A stretch of DNA of 64,000 nucleotides from Actinokineospora baliensis (lineage in GTDB: Bacteria > Actinomycetota > Actinomycetes > Mycobacteriales > Pseudonocardiaceae). The notes under the pieces are model-generated. The model was given only the letters and a program-made list of their open reading frames with translations. It was not told the origin of the DNA and ran no database searches. The stretch's first letter is position 1. Each line of letters begins with the position of its first letter. The stretch covers positions 2,721,001 to 2,785,000 of the forward strand of contig NZ_JAFBCK010000001.1 in NCBI RefSeq assembly GCF_016907695.1, in the 5' to 3' direction. Below, one piece after another: positions 43,566-53,464 of this stretch. The position numbers and the translations under genes are program-made.

Positions 43566-43738
43566 CTACCCCTCCACCCCCGATCCACCGGGTCGCACGA
43601 CCCGACACCGTGGTGACGGGCACGGTAACGACCCGTGACGACGAAAGTGACGCGATCTCAAGATTTCCCGGACTGGCGCGGGGGCCGGTTGCTTGTCAAC
43701 GGAGCGCGGTCGCGGTGGCGGCTTCTGGTGGTTGCGAG

Positions 43739-43766
43739 TTGTCCACAACGGTGCTGGTTGTCCACA
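43739..43766 (+). promoter_or_regulatory. Pair of DnaA-box-like 9-mers
   Basis: TTGTCCACA occurs at 43739-43747 and again at 43758-43766 in the same orientation, 19 bases apart. This 9-mer is the preferred DnaA box in Streptomyces-type genomes. No dnaA or dnaN is nearby, so this is not oriC; a titration or regulatory site is possible, as is chance. Confidence 0.3.
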
Positions 43767-43932
43767 GGCTCTCTTCGCTGTGCCTGTTCTGTCGGGTTGG
43801 CTTCGTAGGATGTGCATTCGGGGGCTTTTGGATCTGTTGATCTTGCGCATGCTGTGGTTTCTGGTGCGTGACAAGGGATTCGGGGGTCGGCTCGCCTGCG
43901 GCATTGCGGCCGGGTCCGTGGTGGGTGGGGTG

Positions 43933-44080
43933 TGCTCGATGGGGCGGACTTGGTTTGCGCGGGGCCCCTGCGCCAGCCGTGGCAGGACCGCAAAGCTGGG
44001 GCCGAAAAGCGTGGCCCTGTCCGCGCTGAAACGCTACGACTGCCGCCACCCCACGCAAAACAAGTCCGCCCCATCGAGCA
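43933..44080 (+). repeat. 148-base inverted-repeat element, copy 1
   Basis: It begins TGCTCGATGGGGCGGACTTG and ends with the exact reverse complement of those 20 bases. The complementarity extends to about 32 bases with two mismatches. The core includes GGCAGGACCGCAAAGC and GGGGCCGAAAAGC segments shared with the other two copies. It looks like a MITE-type or REP-type element that folds into one long hairpin. Confidence 0.85.
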
Positions 44081-44181
44081 GTTCGGGTGGACGGCTTCTG
44101 GGAGCGGTGGGCGGGGGTGGCACCAGCGGCTTCGGGGTCGGCTCGCCTTCGGCATTGCGCTGGATCCGTGGTGGTGCGGGG

Positions 44182-44329
44182 TGCTCGATGGGGCGGACTT
44201 GGTTTGCGCGGGGCCCCTGCGCTACCCGTGGCAGGACCGCAAAAGCCGGGGCCGAAAAGCATGGCCCTGCAGCGAGGCAAGGCTACGGGCACCGCCACCC
44301 CACACAAACCAAGTCCGCCCCATCGAGCA
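44182..44329 (+). repeat. 148-base inverted-repeat element, copy 2
   Basis: It has the same length and termini as copy 1. The arms are perfect for 25 bases (through ...CTTGGTTTG) before a C/T difference. The core differs at scattered positions, for example GCAGCGAGGCAAGGCTACGG in place of the copy 1 sequence. It is separated from copy 1 by 101 bases. Confidence 0.85.
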
Positions 44330-44420
44330 TTGGGTGGGCGGCTTCCTGGGAGCGGTGGTCGGGCTGGCGGGGCTGGCTCGGTGGGCTGGGTTGGCGGGGC
44401 CGGTTCGTGGCGGTCCGGTG

Positions 44421-44567
44421 TGCTCGATGGGGCGAACTTGGTTTGCGCGGGGCCCCTGCGCTACCCGTGGCAGGACCGCAAAGCTGGGGCCGAAAAGCAT
44501 GGCCCTGTCCGCGCACAACGCTACGGGCACCGCCACCCCACACAAACCAAGTCCGCCCCATCGAGCA
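44421..44567 (+). repeat. 147-base inverted-repeat element, copy 3
   Basis: One base shorter than the other copies. The left arm has one change (GGGGCGAACTTG), while the right arm keeps the consensus. It is separated from copy 2 by 91 bases. Having the termini conserved while the core drifts suggests selection on, or recent spread of, the whole unit. Confidence 0.83.
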
Positions 44568-44821
44568 TTTGGTGCCTGCGGCTTCTGGGAGCGGTGGTCG
44601 GGCTGGCGGGGCCGACTCGGGGGGTTGAGATTGGGTGGGTTGGCTCGGTGGGCTGGGTTTGCACCAGCGGCTTCCGGGAGCGGTGGGCAGGTTGGGTGGG
44701 CTGGCTCAGGGCTGGGGTGGGTGGGACGGCTCGGGGGTGTTCTCTGGGATCGGGGTGGATGAGTCGGGGGTGGTACTGGAGGTGGACGTCGTGGGGGGTG
44801 GGGGCGGGGGACACTTGGGGG

Positions 44822-45319
44822 GTGAGTGATGTGGAGTGGCGGTTGCGGGCGCCTGCGAACCTGGTCAGCAAGAAGGCTGTTCTGCTGTGGACACTGCGGG
44901 CGGTGATCTTCTGGGTGGTGGTCGTCGGGGCTCAGGGGGTGGTGCTGCTCGTCGTCGACGGGGTGCCGGGGTGGGTTCGGGGGACGGCGGTCGGGGCTGG
45001 GGTGGTGGGGGTGGTGCACACCCTGGTGATGCCCCGGTGGCGGTACCGGGTGCACCGCTGGGAGACGACCGCCGACGCCGTGTTCACCAGGAGTGGGTGG
45101 GTGAGCCAGGAGTGGCGGTTGGCGCCGATCTCCCGGATCCAGACCGTGGACACCGCGAGGGGGCCGTTGGAGCAGTTGTTGGGCCTGTCCACGATCACCG
45201 TCACCACCGCTTCGGCGCAGGGGCCGCTCAAGGTCGAGGGGCTCGACGCCGGGGTGGCGGCGCGGGTGGTGGGGGAGTTGGCGGCCACGACGCAGGTGAC
45301 TCCGGGGGATGCGACGTGA
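44822..45319 (+). CDS. bPH2-domain membrane protein (YdbS-like)
   Basis: The 165-residue protein has two membrane helices (about 20-60) and then a bacterial PH domain of the bPH2/DUF304 type: YRVHRWETTADAVFTRSGWVSQEWRLAPISRIQTVDTARGPLEQLLGLSTITV. GTG 44822 follows a G-rich site. Its stop overlaps the next gene by GTGA. YdbS/YdbT pairs form a membrane complex of unknown role linked to envelope or bacteriocin resistance in Bacillus; transfer of that role is an inference. Confidence 0.85.
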   Translation: MSDVEWRLRAPANLVSKKAVLLWTLRAVIFWVVVVGAQGVVLLVVDGVPGWVRGTAVGAGVVGVVHTLVMPRWRYRVHRWETTADAVFTRSGWVSQEWRLAPISRIQTVDTARGPLEQLLGLSTITVTTASAQGPLKVEGLDAGVAARVVGELAATTQVTPGDAT

Positions 45320-46785
45320 GTGGGTCGGAGTGGGGGCGGCTGGACCCGAGGATGATCGTGGTGCGGCCGCTCAACGAGTTGATCGGGTTGTTGCCGCCGC
45401 TGGCCGCGTTGGTGTTCTTCGGCAACTTCGACACGTGGCGGGTGGTCACCAGCGCCGGGGTGGTCGGGCTGGTCATCGTGTACGGGTTGCTGTCGTGGGT
45501 GAACACTAAGTACCGGATCACCGACAGCCAGGTCGAGTTGCACAAGGGGGTGCTGTTCCGGCAGCGCCGCTCGATCCCGCGTGACCGCATCCGCACCGTC
45601 GACCTGACCGCGAAGCTCGGGCACCGCCTGTTCGGCCTGTCCGCCGTCCGCGTCGGCACCGGGCAGCAGGAGCGCACCCCCGGCGAGGGCACCGTCACCC
45701 TCGATGCCGTCACTGCCGTTGAGGCCGAGCGCCTAAGGCAGGCCCTGCTGCGAAGGGCCGAACACGTCGAGGAACACGCGGACGACGACGGTGTGCCCAT
45801 CGCGTCGCTGGACACGCGGTGGTACCGGTACGCGCCCCTGACGTTGTCCGGGTTCATCACGATCGGCATCGTCATCGGGTTCCTGATGAACCTGGTGAAC
45901 GAGCTCGACCTGCGGTTCTCCGACGTCGGCGCCTTCCGCAGGGCACTGCGTTGGCTCAGCGAGGCGGAGTTCTCGACGGTCATCCCGGTCGTGGCCGGGT
46001 TCGCGATCGTCCTGTCGGTCCTGGCGTCCCTCGCCGGGTACCTCCTGCAGAACCACAACTACCGGCTCACCCGTCAACCAGACGGCACGGTCCGCGTCCG
46101 CCGGGGGTTGCTCACTACGCGTTCCGTCTCCATAGAGGAGAAGCGCCTCCGGGGAGCGGTGCTGCACGAGCCGCTTCTCCTACGCGCTGGAGGCGGCGGC
46201 AGGGTGACCGCGGTGACGACGGGTCTAAACAAGGTGGGCGGCAGTAGCTTGCTTCTCCCTCCAGCGCCCCGCGCCGAAGCCGACCACGTCACTGCTGACG
46301 TCCTATCGGTCGCCGACGCGCCTACTGCCAGCCCGCTCACCCAACACCCAACTCGAGCTAAGACCCGGCGCATCGTCAGAGCGGTCGTACCGATGGTGGT
46401 GATCGCTGCCGCTCTATTCGCGTTGGCAGAAACCGCGGCTTGGCCCGCTTGGCTCTGGATCACCGCAGCGGTTCTTATCCCGATCACCGTCCTAGTGGGC
46501 CTAGACCGCTATAGAGCACTCGGCCACACCCTCACCGATGACTACCTAGTAGCCCGCTCAGGCTCTCTAGACCGCCGCACAGTCGCCCTACGCCGCGACG
46601 GCATCATCGGTTGGAAGATCACCCGCACTCTCTTCCAACGCCGCGCCCGCGTCTTCACCCTCACCGCTGTCACCGCGGCCGGGTCAGGCGGCTACCCGGT
46701 CCTCGACATCGGCGACGACCAGGGCCTAGACCTCGCGGAACAAGCGATCCCCGGCCTGATCGGTCAATTCTTGGTCGAGGACTAG
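45316..46785 (+). CDS. Large bPH2-domain membrane protein (YdbT-like)
   Basis: The 489-residue partner has tandem bPH2 domains separated by pairs of membrane helices. The first has YRITDSQVELHKGVLFRQRRSIPRDRIRTVDLTAKLGHRLFGLSAVRVGT; a second begins NYRLTRQPDGTVRVRRGLL; a third lies near the C-terminus (GHTLTDDYLVARSGSLDRRTVALRRDGI). GTG 45316 overlaps the YdbS-like stop. Codons in the last 200 residues are less G/C-biased than in the first half. Confidence 0.87.
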   Translation: MSGSEWGRLDPRMIVVRPLNELIGLLPPLAALVFFGNFDTWRVVTSAGVVGLVIVYGLLSWVNTKYRITDSQVELHKGVLFRQRRSIPRDRIRTVDLTAKLGHRLFGLSAVRVGTGQQERTPGEGTVTLDAVTAVEAERLRQALLRRAEHVEEHADDDGVPIASLDTRWYRYAPLTLSGFITIGIVIGFLMNLVNELDLRFSDVGAFRRALRWLSEAEFSTVIPVVAGFAIVLSVLASLAGYLLQNHNYRLTRQPDGTVRVRRGLLTTRSVSIEEKRLRGAVLHEPLLLRAGGGGRVTAVTTGLNKVGGSSLLLPPAPRAEADHVTADVLSVADAPTASPLTQHPTRAKTRRIVRAVVPMVVIAAALFALAETAAWPAWLWITAAVLIPITVLVGLDRYRALGHTLTDDYLVARSGSLDRRTVALRRDGIIGWKITRTLFQRRARVFTLTAVTAAGSGGYPVLDIGDDQGLDLAEQAIPGLIGQFLVED

Positions 46786-46788
46786 CGG

Positions 46789-48267
46789 TCAGGGGATGGG
46801 CCAGGTGTGCACGGGCTCGTTGCTGTGCATGTGCTCGCGGTAGAGCCCGACCATCTCGCGCAGCGCGCCCCAGCGGTCCACCGAGGTCGCGGCCTCCAGC
46901 GACCGCACCGTGTCCACCTGCCAGGTCGCGCCGTTGCGGCCGGTGATGCAGCGCTGCTCGATCACCCCGAGCAGCCGATCCCGGTCGGCCGGGTCCACGC
47001 CCCAGGCGTCGAGGCCCTCGTGCGCCAGCGGCAGCAGGCGGCGCAGGACCAGTTCGGTCACCGGGACCTCGCCCACCCCCGGCCAGTACACGCGCGAGTC
47101 GATGCCGTTGCGCGAGGCGGTGTGGAAGTTGTCCTCGGCGGCGGCGAAGCTCATCTGGGTCCACAGTGGCCGGTCCTGGTCGGCCAGCGCGCGCACCAGC
47201 CCGAAGTACAGCGCCCCGTTGGCCATGGTGTCGACCACCGACGGCCCCGCGGGCAGCACCCGGTTCTCCACCCGCAGGTGCGGGCGCCCGTTGACCACGT
47301 CGTAGATCGGCCGGTTCCACCGGTAGATGGTGCCGTTGTGCAGCCGCAGCTCGTGCAGTTCGGGGATGTCGCCCCTGGCCAGCACCTCGGCCGGGTCCTC
47401 GGCGTCGGTCAGCGGCAGCAGCGCGGAGAAGTACTGGGCGTTCTCCTCGAACAGGTCGAAGATCGAGGTGATCCAGCGGTCGCCGAACCACACCCTCGGC
47501 CGCACCCCCTGGGCCTTGAGCTCGTCCGGGCGGGTGTCGGTGGCCTGCTCGAACAGCGCGACCCTGGTCTCGGCCCACAGGTGCTTGCCGAACAGGTACG
47601 GCGCGTTGGCCCCCAGCGCCACCTGCACCCCGGCCACCACCTGGCTGGCGTTCCAGAACCGGGCGAAGTCCTCCGGCGCGACCTGCAGGTGGTACTGCAC
47701 GCTGGTGCACGCGCTCTCCGGGGCGATCGAGTCGGCGGTGGCCGCCAGCCGCTCCACCCCGCCGATGTTGATCTCCAGGTCCTCGCCGCGGGCGGCCAGC
47801 ACCTGCTCGTTGAGCAGCCGGTAGCGCGGGTTGGCCGAGAGCACCCCGGTTCCCACGTGCCCGACCCGCAGCGTCGGCAGGATCCCCACCATCACGATGT
47901 GCGCGCCCACCCGCGACGCCTTGGCCTCCGCCTCGTTGAGGTCCGCGCGCACCAGCCGCTCGAACGCGCCGAGCCCGCCGGGTCCCAAGCGCTGCGGCGG
48001 CAGGTTGATCTCGATGTTGAACCGGCCGAGCTCGGTCTGGAACGCCGGGTCCGCGATCGCCGCCAGCACCTGGTCGTTGCGCATCGCCGGGTCGCCGTGC
48101 TCGTCGATGAGGTTCAGCTCGATCTCCAGGCCCGCCATCGGCCGCCCGTGCTCGAACCGCGACTCGGCCAGCATCTGCGCGAACACGTCGAGGCAGCGGC
48201 GCACCTTCTGCCGGAACCGCGCCCGGTCGGCCCTGGTGAACTCGGTGGACTCGACGTCCTTGCCCAT
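46789..48267 (-). CDS. Glutamate-cysteine ligase family protein
   Basis: The 492-residue protein begins [33 protein letters not shown] and has the [10 protein letters not shown] motif and [14 protein letters not shown] segment of GCS2-type glutamate-cysteine ligases, with [19 protein letters not shown] further on. Related actinobacterial proteins are annotated as glutamate-cysteine ligases, but actinomycetes usually make mycothiol. It may instead make a gamma-glutamyl amide or serve ergothioneine-like pathways. ATG 48267 is chosen; the frame upstream overlaps the divergent orn leader. It converges with the bPH2 gene with a 3-base gap. Confidence 0.83.
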   Translation of the reverse strand: MGKDVESTEFTRADRARFRQKVRRCLDVFAQMLAESRFEHGRPMAGLEIELNLIDEHGDPAMRNDQVLAAIADPAFQTELGRFNIEINLPPQRLGPGGLGAFERLVRADLNEAEAKASRVGAHIVMVGILPTLRVGHVGTGVLSANPRYRLLNEQVLAARGEDLEINIGGVERLAATADSIAPESACTSVQYHLQVAPEDFARFWNASQVVAGVQVALGANAPYLFGKHLWAETRVALFEQATDTRPDELKAQGVRPRVWFGDRWITSIFDLFEENAQYFSALLPLTDAEDPAEVLARGDIPELHELRLHNGTIYRWNRPIYDVVNGRPHLRVENRVLPAGPSVVDTMANGALYFGLVRALADQDRPLWTQMSFAAAEDNFHTASRNGIDSRVYWPGVGEVPVTELVLRRLLPLAHEGLDAWGVDPADRDRLLGVIEQRCITGRNGATWQVDTVRSLEAATSVDRWGALREMVGLYREHMHSNEPVHTWPIP

Positions 48268-48397
48268 GCCACCAAGGGTGATCCATCGCCGGTCAACCCG
48301 CCACAGGGCGTACTCCAACCGGCCCAACCGGACCCGATCACCGCCACCGGCGGCGGGCGCGCGGGCGGCCGGGGCGGCGCGGGCTAAGCTCCCGCAG

Positions 48398-49003
48398 GTG
48401 ACCGACCGGCTGGTGTGGATCGACTGCGAGATGACCGGACTCGACCTGGGCCGCGACGCCCTGATCGAGATCGCCGCCCTGGTGACCGACTCCGAGCTCA
48501 CCATCCTGGGCGAGGGGATCGATCTGGTCATCCACGCCGACGAGCCCAGCCTGGCCGCGATGCCCGACGTGGTGCGCGACATGCACGCCCGCTCCGGGCT
48601 CACCGACGAGGTCCGCGCCTCCACCCTGACCGTCGCCGAGGCCGAGCGCCAGGTCCTGGACTACATCCGCGGCTGGGTCCCCGAAGCCAGGGTCGCCCCC
48701 CTCTGCGGGAACTCCATCGCGACCGACCGCGGCTTCATCTCCCGCGACATGCCCGCCCTGGACGCCCACCTGCACTACCGCATGGTCGACGTGTCCTCCA
48801 TCAAGGAACTGTGCCGCCGCTGGTACCCGCGGGTGTACTACGCGCAGCCGGACAAGGGCCTCGCCCACCGCGCACTGGCCGACATCCGAGAGTCGATCCG
48901 CGAGCTCAGGTACTACCGGGGCACGGCGTTCGTGCCCCAGCCAGGCCCCTCCACCGAGGAAGCCAGGGCCGTCGCGGAAGCTGTCTCGACCCCCTTGGCA
49001 TAA
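48398..49003 (+). CDS. orn: Oligoribonuclease
   Basis: Orn degrades 2-5 nt RNA and pGpG. The 201-residue protein is a DEDDh exonuclease: Asp9 and Glu11 in [11 protein letters not shown], Asp in IATDRGFI, and His/Asp in [15 protein letters not shown] 48398 directly follows CCCGCAG. tRNA-His follows 76 bases downstream, an arrangement widely seen in actinobacteria. With the upstream GGDEF gene, it also completes c-di-GMP turnover. Confidence 0.95.
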   Translation: MTDRLVWIDCEMTGLDLGRDALIEIAALVTDSELTILGEGIDLVIHADEPSLAAMPDVVRDMHARSGLTDEVRASTLTVAEAERQVLDYIRGWVPEARVAPLCGNSIATDRGFISRDMPALDAHLHYRMVDVSSIKELCRRWYPRVYYAQPDKGLAHRALADIRESIRELRYYRGTAFVPQPGPSTEEARAVAEAVSTPLA

Positions 49004-49079
49004 CCGGTTTCAACCCCCCGAGAGCCGCACGCTATGCTGTTGCGGCACCGCAGGTCCAAGACCGGCGGGGGTGCGCGTG

Positions 49080-49155
49080 GTGGGTGTAGCTCAGTTGGTA
49101 GAGCACCTGGTTGTGGTCCAGGAAGTCGCGGGTTCAAGTCCCGTCACTCACCCCA
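49080..49155 (+). tRNA. tRNA-His (GTG)
   Basis: Acceptor GTGGGTG pairs with CACTCAC (one G-U), preceded by the extra G-1 at 49079 characteristic of tRNA-His. The anticodon stem CCTGG/CCAGG holds loop TTGTGGT with anticodon GTG. The T arm is GCGGG-TTCAAGT-CCCGT. Discriminator C and an encoded CCA follow at 49152-49155. Confidence 0.95.
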
Positions 49156-49161
49156 GGCGAC

Positions 49162-49203
49162 AGGCGACTCGTGTCCGCGGATAGCGCGGACCGGGTCGCC
49201 TTT
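49162..49203 (+). terminator. Terminator downstream of tRNA-His
   Basis: AGGCGAC at 49162-49168 pairs with GTCGCCT at 49195-49201, and the inner GTCCGCG/CGCGGAC arms extend the hairpin. TTT follows. It fits intrinsic termination of the tRNA transcript. Confidence 0.75.
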
Positions 49204-49564
49204 CGTCATTTCTGGGGGGCGACCCCCCAGACCCCCACGGTGCGGTGGGCGAGCGCGGGTTGGACCGTTCGGGGGAGTGGGGGTGTCCGGGGTGCGGAAA
49301 AGTTTGTTCGGAGAGCGGAGCGGGTGCCGGGTCGCTGAGTGAGCTGGGCCACCAGACCAGTTGGCGGCGAAAAGTGCAGGTTGACCTGTGTGTGTCGGGT
49401 TGCAACCCGACAGATGAAGATGATTCGGGCAACCCCTCCCGGTCAGTGGTACACCACAATTGGTAACTGGGGACGCTGGTTAGCCCCTGGCGACCGGCAC
49501 GCAGCGCTACCTACTTTTCTTTCGTCACCGGGACGAGGGCCCCGGTGCGGAAGGAGAGTGCCGA
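49204..49564. other. Upstream region of the serine protease gene, with a 20-bp perfect palindrome
   Basis: The leader is 361 bases long and free of convincing coding sequence. TGTCGGGTTG at 49393-49402 and its reverse complement CAACCCGACA at 49403-49412 form a perfect palindrome about 150 bases upstream of the protease ATG, a candidate operator. A GGAAGGAGAG ribosome site precedes 49565. Confidence 0.5.
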
Positions 49565-50341
49565 ATGAAGGTTCGTTCCCTGCTGCTGGGCCTGCTGGCC
49601 GCGGCGGCGACCGCGATCGCCGCCCCCGCGGCGGCCACCGCGGCCCCCGAGGGTGACCCGGTCATGACCCCGGCGATCGTGGGCGGCACCAACGCCACCC
49701 AGACCTACAGCTTCATGGCTTCCCTGCAGAGCACCTCGGGCAGCCACTTCTGCGGCGGCTCGCTGATCAAGGCCAACTGGATCGTCACCGCCGCGCACTG
49801 CGTGCAGGGCAAGTCGGCGTCGAGCGTGCAGGCCCGCATCGGCACCACCAACCGGACCAGCGGCGGCACCGTCGCCCGCGCGTCGCGGATCATCATCCAC
49901 CCGAGCTACCGCAGCAGCTACGACATCGCGCTGATCCAGCTCAGCACCAGCGTCACCCAGGCGCCGGTGAAGATCGCCGCGAGCTCGGGCGCCACCAACC
50001 AGGCCAGCCGCATCATCGGCTGGGGCCAGACCTGCCCGGCCCCCGGCGGTTGCGGTGCCCCCGTCACCCTGCAGCAGCTCGACACCTCGGTCGTGGCCGA
50101 CTCCCGGTGCTCCGGCATCTCGGGCTCGATCGAGATCTGCACCAACAACCCCGGCGGCCGCGCCGGTGCCTGCTACGGCGACTCCGGTGGCCCGCAGGTC
50201 ATCTCCGTCAGCGGCGTGTGGCAGCTGACCGGCGCCACCAGCCGCTCCGGTGGTGGCTCGCAGTGCGCCCAGGCCCCGTCCATCTACACCGACGTGGTCG
50301 CGCACAAGAGCTGGATCACCGGCTACACCGGTGCGCTCTAA
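49565..50341 (+). CDS. Secreted chymotrypsin-fold serine protease (S1A)
   Basis: The 258-residue precursor has a Sec signal peptide (about 1-28) and a short propeptide ending before IVGG, the activated N-terminus. The triad is His in VTAAHC, Asp in YDIALIQL and Ser in GDSGGP. Disulfide cysteines fit an S1 core. The residue at the trypsin-189 position (six before the active Ser) is Gly, in GACYGDSGG, so cleavage after Lys/Arg is not expected; elastase- or chymotrypsin-like specificity is more likely. A strong terminator follows. Confidence 0.93.
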   Translation: MKVRSLLLGLLAAAATAIAAPAAATAAPEGDPVMTPAIVGGTNATQTYSFMASLQSTSGSHFCGGSLIKANWIVTAAHCVQGKSASSVQARIGTTNRTSGGTVARASRIIIHPSYRSSYDIALIQLSTSVTQAPVKIAASSGATNQASRIIGWGQTCPAPGGCGAPVTLQQLDTSVVADSRCSGISGSIEICTNNPGGRAGACYGDSGGPQVISVSGVWQLTGATSRSGGGSQCAQAPSIYTDVVAHKSWITGYTGAL

Positions 50342-50342
50342 G

Positions 50343-50402
50343 CGCCTATAGGCGTTAGCAACACCACGGTGCCCCCACCCTGTCCCGGGTGGGGGCACCT
50401 TT
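50343..50402 (+). terminator. Intrinsic terminator after the S1 protease
   Basis: GGTGCCCCCACCC at 50368-50380 pairs with GGGTGGGGGCACC at 50387-50399 over 13 bp with a 6-base loop, then TTT. A perfect 12-bp palindrome CGCCTATAGGCG lies at 50343-50354 just after the stop codon. Confidence 0.9.
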
Positions 50403-50420
50403 GCGCTCTAGGGTCGTCCC

Positions 50421-50633
50421 ATGCGTGACGTGCACATCCGCGACGAGATGATCCGGCTGGGACAGCTGCTCAAGCTGTCCGGTATCGCCGAAGACGGGAC
50501 CCACGCCAAGGACCTCTTGGACGCCGGTGACGTGGCCGTCAACGGCGAGCAGGAGTTCCGGCGGGGCAGGCAGGTCCACCCGGGCGACCACGTGACCGTG
50601 GGCCGCGAGGAGATCAGGGTGACCGGCGCCTGA
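50421..50633 (+). CDS. Small S4-domain RNA-binding protein (YbcJ-like)
   Basis: The 70-residue protein is one S4 domain: IRLGQLLKLSGIAEDGTHAKDLLDAGDVAVNGEQEFRRGRQVHPGDHV, the fold used by RNA-binding proteins acting on rRNA or tRNA. ATG 50421 is the start. Its stop abuts the stop of the convergent L,D-transpeptidase gene. A ribosome-associated role is inferred from the family. Confidence 0.9.
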   Translation: MRDVHIRDEMIRLGQLLKLSGIAEDGTHAKDLLDAGDVAVNGEQEFRRGRQVHPGDHVTVGREEIRVTGA

Positions 50634-51836
50634 CTACTTCTTGCCGCCCGCCTTCCAGGTGTCCCACGGCACCTGCCACACGCTCAAGCCGTCCCACGCC
50701 TCCAGCACGGGCCCGCCGGAGTTCTGCACCACGATCACGTCGCCCTTGTTGGAGATGCCCTGCAGCCAGGCGGCGTTCTCGGTCGACATGTTGATGCAGC
50801 CGTGGCTGACGTTGCGCACGCCCTGGTCGCGCACCGACCACGGCGCCGAGTGGAAGAAGATGCCGCTGTTGGACATCCGCGACGCCACGGCCACCTTCGT
50901 GCGGTACCCGGCGGCCGAGTCGGCGGGGACGCCGTAGGTCGAGGAGTCCATCACGTAGTTGGTGTGCTCGCTCATGACCGTGTAGGTGCCCACCGGCGTC
51001 TCGTGGGCCTTCTTGCCCAGCGACACCGGGATCGTGCGGGCGAGGACGCCGTTGACGGTCACGGTCATCTGGTGGGTGGTGCCGTCGGCGACGGCGACCA
51101 CCGAGTCGCCGATGGTCACGGTCGCCTTGCGGTCCTCACGGCCGAAGACGCCGTTGCCGAGGTTCTTGCCGTAGATCGCGGCGTTGACGGTGACGGTCGT
51201 ACCGGACTTCCAGTACTCCTTGGGCCGCCAGTGCACTTCCTTGTCGTTGAACCAGTAGTAGGCGCCCTCGGTCGCGGGCGTCGCGGTGACCTGGATGGCC
51301 TTCTCGGCGGCGGCCTTGTCGGTGATCGCGGTGTCGAAGTAGAACGCGAAGGTCTGCCCGACGCCGACCTTCTGGCCGTCCAGCGGGTTCATCGACAACG
51401 CGGTCTGCCGCTTGGGTTTCGCGGTCGTGAAGGTCGAAGTGGCCGACGCCTGCTTGCCCTGCCCGTCCTGGGCGGTCGCGGTGGTCGTGTAGGTCTTGCC
51501 GTACCCCAGCGGTTCCGCGCTCTGCCACGACCCGCCGTCCGCGGCGAGCGCACCGGTCACCGCCCGGCCGTCCTGCCCGGTCACCGCCACCGCGGTGAGC
51601 TTGCCCCCGGTCGCCGCGACCGTCACCGGTTCACCCGGGGCGACGTCGGCGGCCTTGTCGGCGGGGGTCAGCGCCAGCGCGAGCGGCGCGGGGGGTTTGG
51701 TCGACGAGGTGCTGGTCGCTGTGGGTGCCGACCCCGGCACGCTCGTACCACCCGGTTGGGCGGACTCCGCCGCGGTGCACCCCGCCACCGCGGCCACCGC
51801 CGCCACCACCCCGACCCACGCCCAACCCCTGGCCAT
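50634..51836 (-). CDS. L,D-transpeptidase lipoprotein (LdtMt2-like)
   Basis: This enzyme forms 3-3 cross-links in peptidoglycan. The 400-residue precursor has a lipoprotein signal ending VAGC, a Pro/Thr/Ser linker, and two Ig-like domains (about 50-250, with LALALTPADKAADVAPG and ALSMNPLDGQKVGVGQTF). The YkuD catalytic domain carries the motif SHGCINMS around the nucleophilic Cys, preceded by IFFHSAPW. The C-terminal Trp-rich tail resembles LdtMt2. ATG 51836. Confidence 0.95.
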   Translation of the reverse strand: MARGWAWVGVVAAVAAVAGCTAAESAQPGGTSVPGSAPTATSTSSTKPPAPLALALTPADKAADVAPGEPVTVAATGGKLTAVAVTGQDGRAVTGALAADGGSWQSAEPLGYGKTYTTTATAQDGQGKQASATSTFTTAKPKRQTALSMNPLDGQKVGVGQTFAFYFDTAITDKAAAEKAIQVTATPATEGAYYWFNDKEVHWRPKEYWKSGTTVTVNAAIYGKNLGNGVFGREDRKATVTIGDSVVAVADGTTHQMTVTVNGVLARTIPVSLGKKAHETPVGTYTVMSEHTNYVMDSSTYGVPADSAAGYRTKVAVASRMSNSGIFFHSAPWSVRDQGVRNVSHGCINMSTENAAWLQGISNKGDVIVVQNSGGPVLEAWDGLSVWQVPWDTWKAGGKK

Positions 51837-52009
51837 ACCCGTTCCGCCCGTTCACGCTTCACACCAAGCCCCGACCTGTGTGAACAGTGTGCCCGACCGC
51901 ACCGACACGATCGAGTGAGACCGGTACATCCGCACTAGTCACCCCCTGATTTCTGTCGGTGCGACACCCTGTGCTAACTTTTCACCCGTCAGCAGGAGCG
52001 ATCCTGAGA

Positions 52010-52082
52010 GCGCCGCTAGCTCAACTGGCAGAGCAGCTGGCTCTTAACCAGCGGGTTCGGGGTTCGAGTCCCTGGCGGCGCA
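52010..52082 (+). tRNA. tRNA-Lys (CTT)
   Basis: Acceptor GCGCCGC/GCGGCGC, discriminator A. The anticodon stem GCTGG/CCAGC encloses CTCTTAA with anticodon CTT. The T arm is CGGGG-TTCGAGT-CCCTG and the variable loop GGGTT. CCA is not encoded. A strong terminator begins 7 bases later. Confidence 0.96.
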
Positions 52083-52088
52083 CGCAAA

Positions 52089-52126
52089 GAGAAGGCCCGT
52101 CCACAATGGACGGGCCTTCTCCTTTT
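52089..52126 (+). terminator. Intrinsic terminator after tRNA-Lys
   Basis: A perfect 15-bp stem (arms GAGAAGGCCCGTCCA and TGGACGGGCCTTCTC) closes a CAA triloop and is followed by CTTTT. It is one of the clearest terminators in the window. Confidence 0.95.
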
Positions 52127-52231
52127 GTCCCCTGTGGATTTCGGCGTTAACAGTGTGCCAATGCTGATGGCCGCACCGGTGGGCGCTTGCGTGCGGAGCC
52201 CTGACCTGCACATATGCGCATCTGGCAATAA

Positions 52232-53269
<1,038 letters not shown>

Positions 53270-53314
53270 CCCCCATGTGAACCTGGTCGCGGCCTAAACC
53301 CCCCGACCCGGACA

Positions 53315-53346
53315 GGCGGGCCACCCCGGACGGGGGGTGGCCCGCC
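53315..53346 (+). terminator. Terminator-like hairpin after the aminopeptidase gene
   Basis: GGCGGGCCACCCC at 53315-53327 pairs with GGGGTGGCCCGCC at 53334-53346 over 13 bp, with a 6-base loop. No clear T-run follows, but the stem is stable and lies 45 bases after the stop. Confidence 0.8.
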
Positions 53347-53464
53347 GTGCCTTCTCCCCAAGACCACGCCCCAAGCCTGGTGGGGCCCGCTGTGGTGCGG
53401 GTTCTCCACAGGATGTGCACCACTCGGCCGCGTGGCCGACACAGGGCGCCGGCATTGTGGCGCC

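Larger units (their letters stand above)
43566..44821. other. Long non-coding repeat-rich intergenic region
   Basis: These 1256 bases have G-rich plus-strand composition and long but spurious open frames in several phases, without codon bias. They contain two DnaA-box-like 9-mers (43739-43766), three copies of a 148-base inverted-repeat element, and a second repeat of the type GCGGCTTCTGGGAGCGGTGG near 44092, 44338, 44577 and 44668. I see no protein gene. Confidence 0.7.

Noticed and set aside
43610..44762. Long open frames (about 270-310 codons) across the repeat region
   Set aside because: They exist in several phases on both strands, lack third-position bias, and run through the inverted-repeat elements. 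They are by-products of G+C-rich repetitive DNA.
52016..52228. Minus-strand small protein over tRNA-Lys
   Set aside because: It reads through the tRNA and terminator; the GTRTPNPLVKSQ-type peptide is a familiar artefact of translating tRNA genes.
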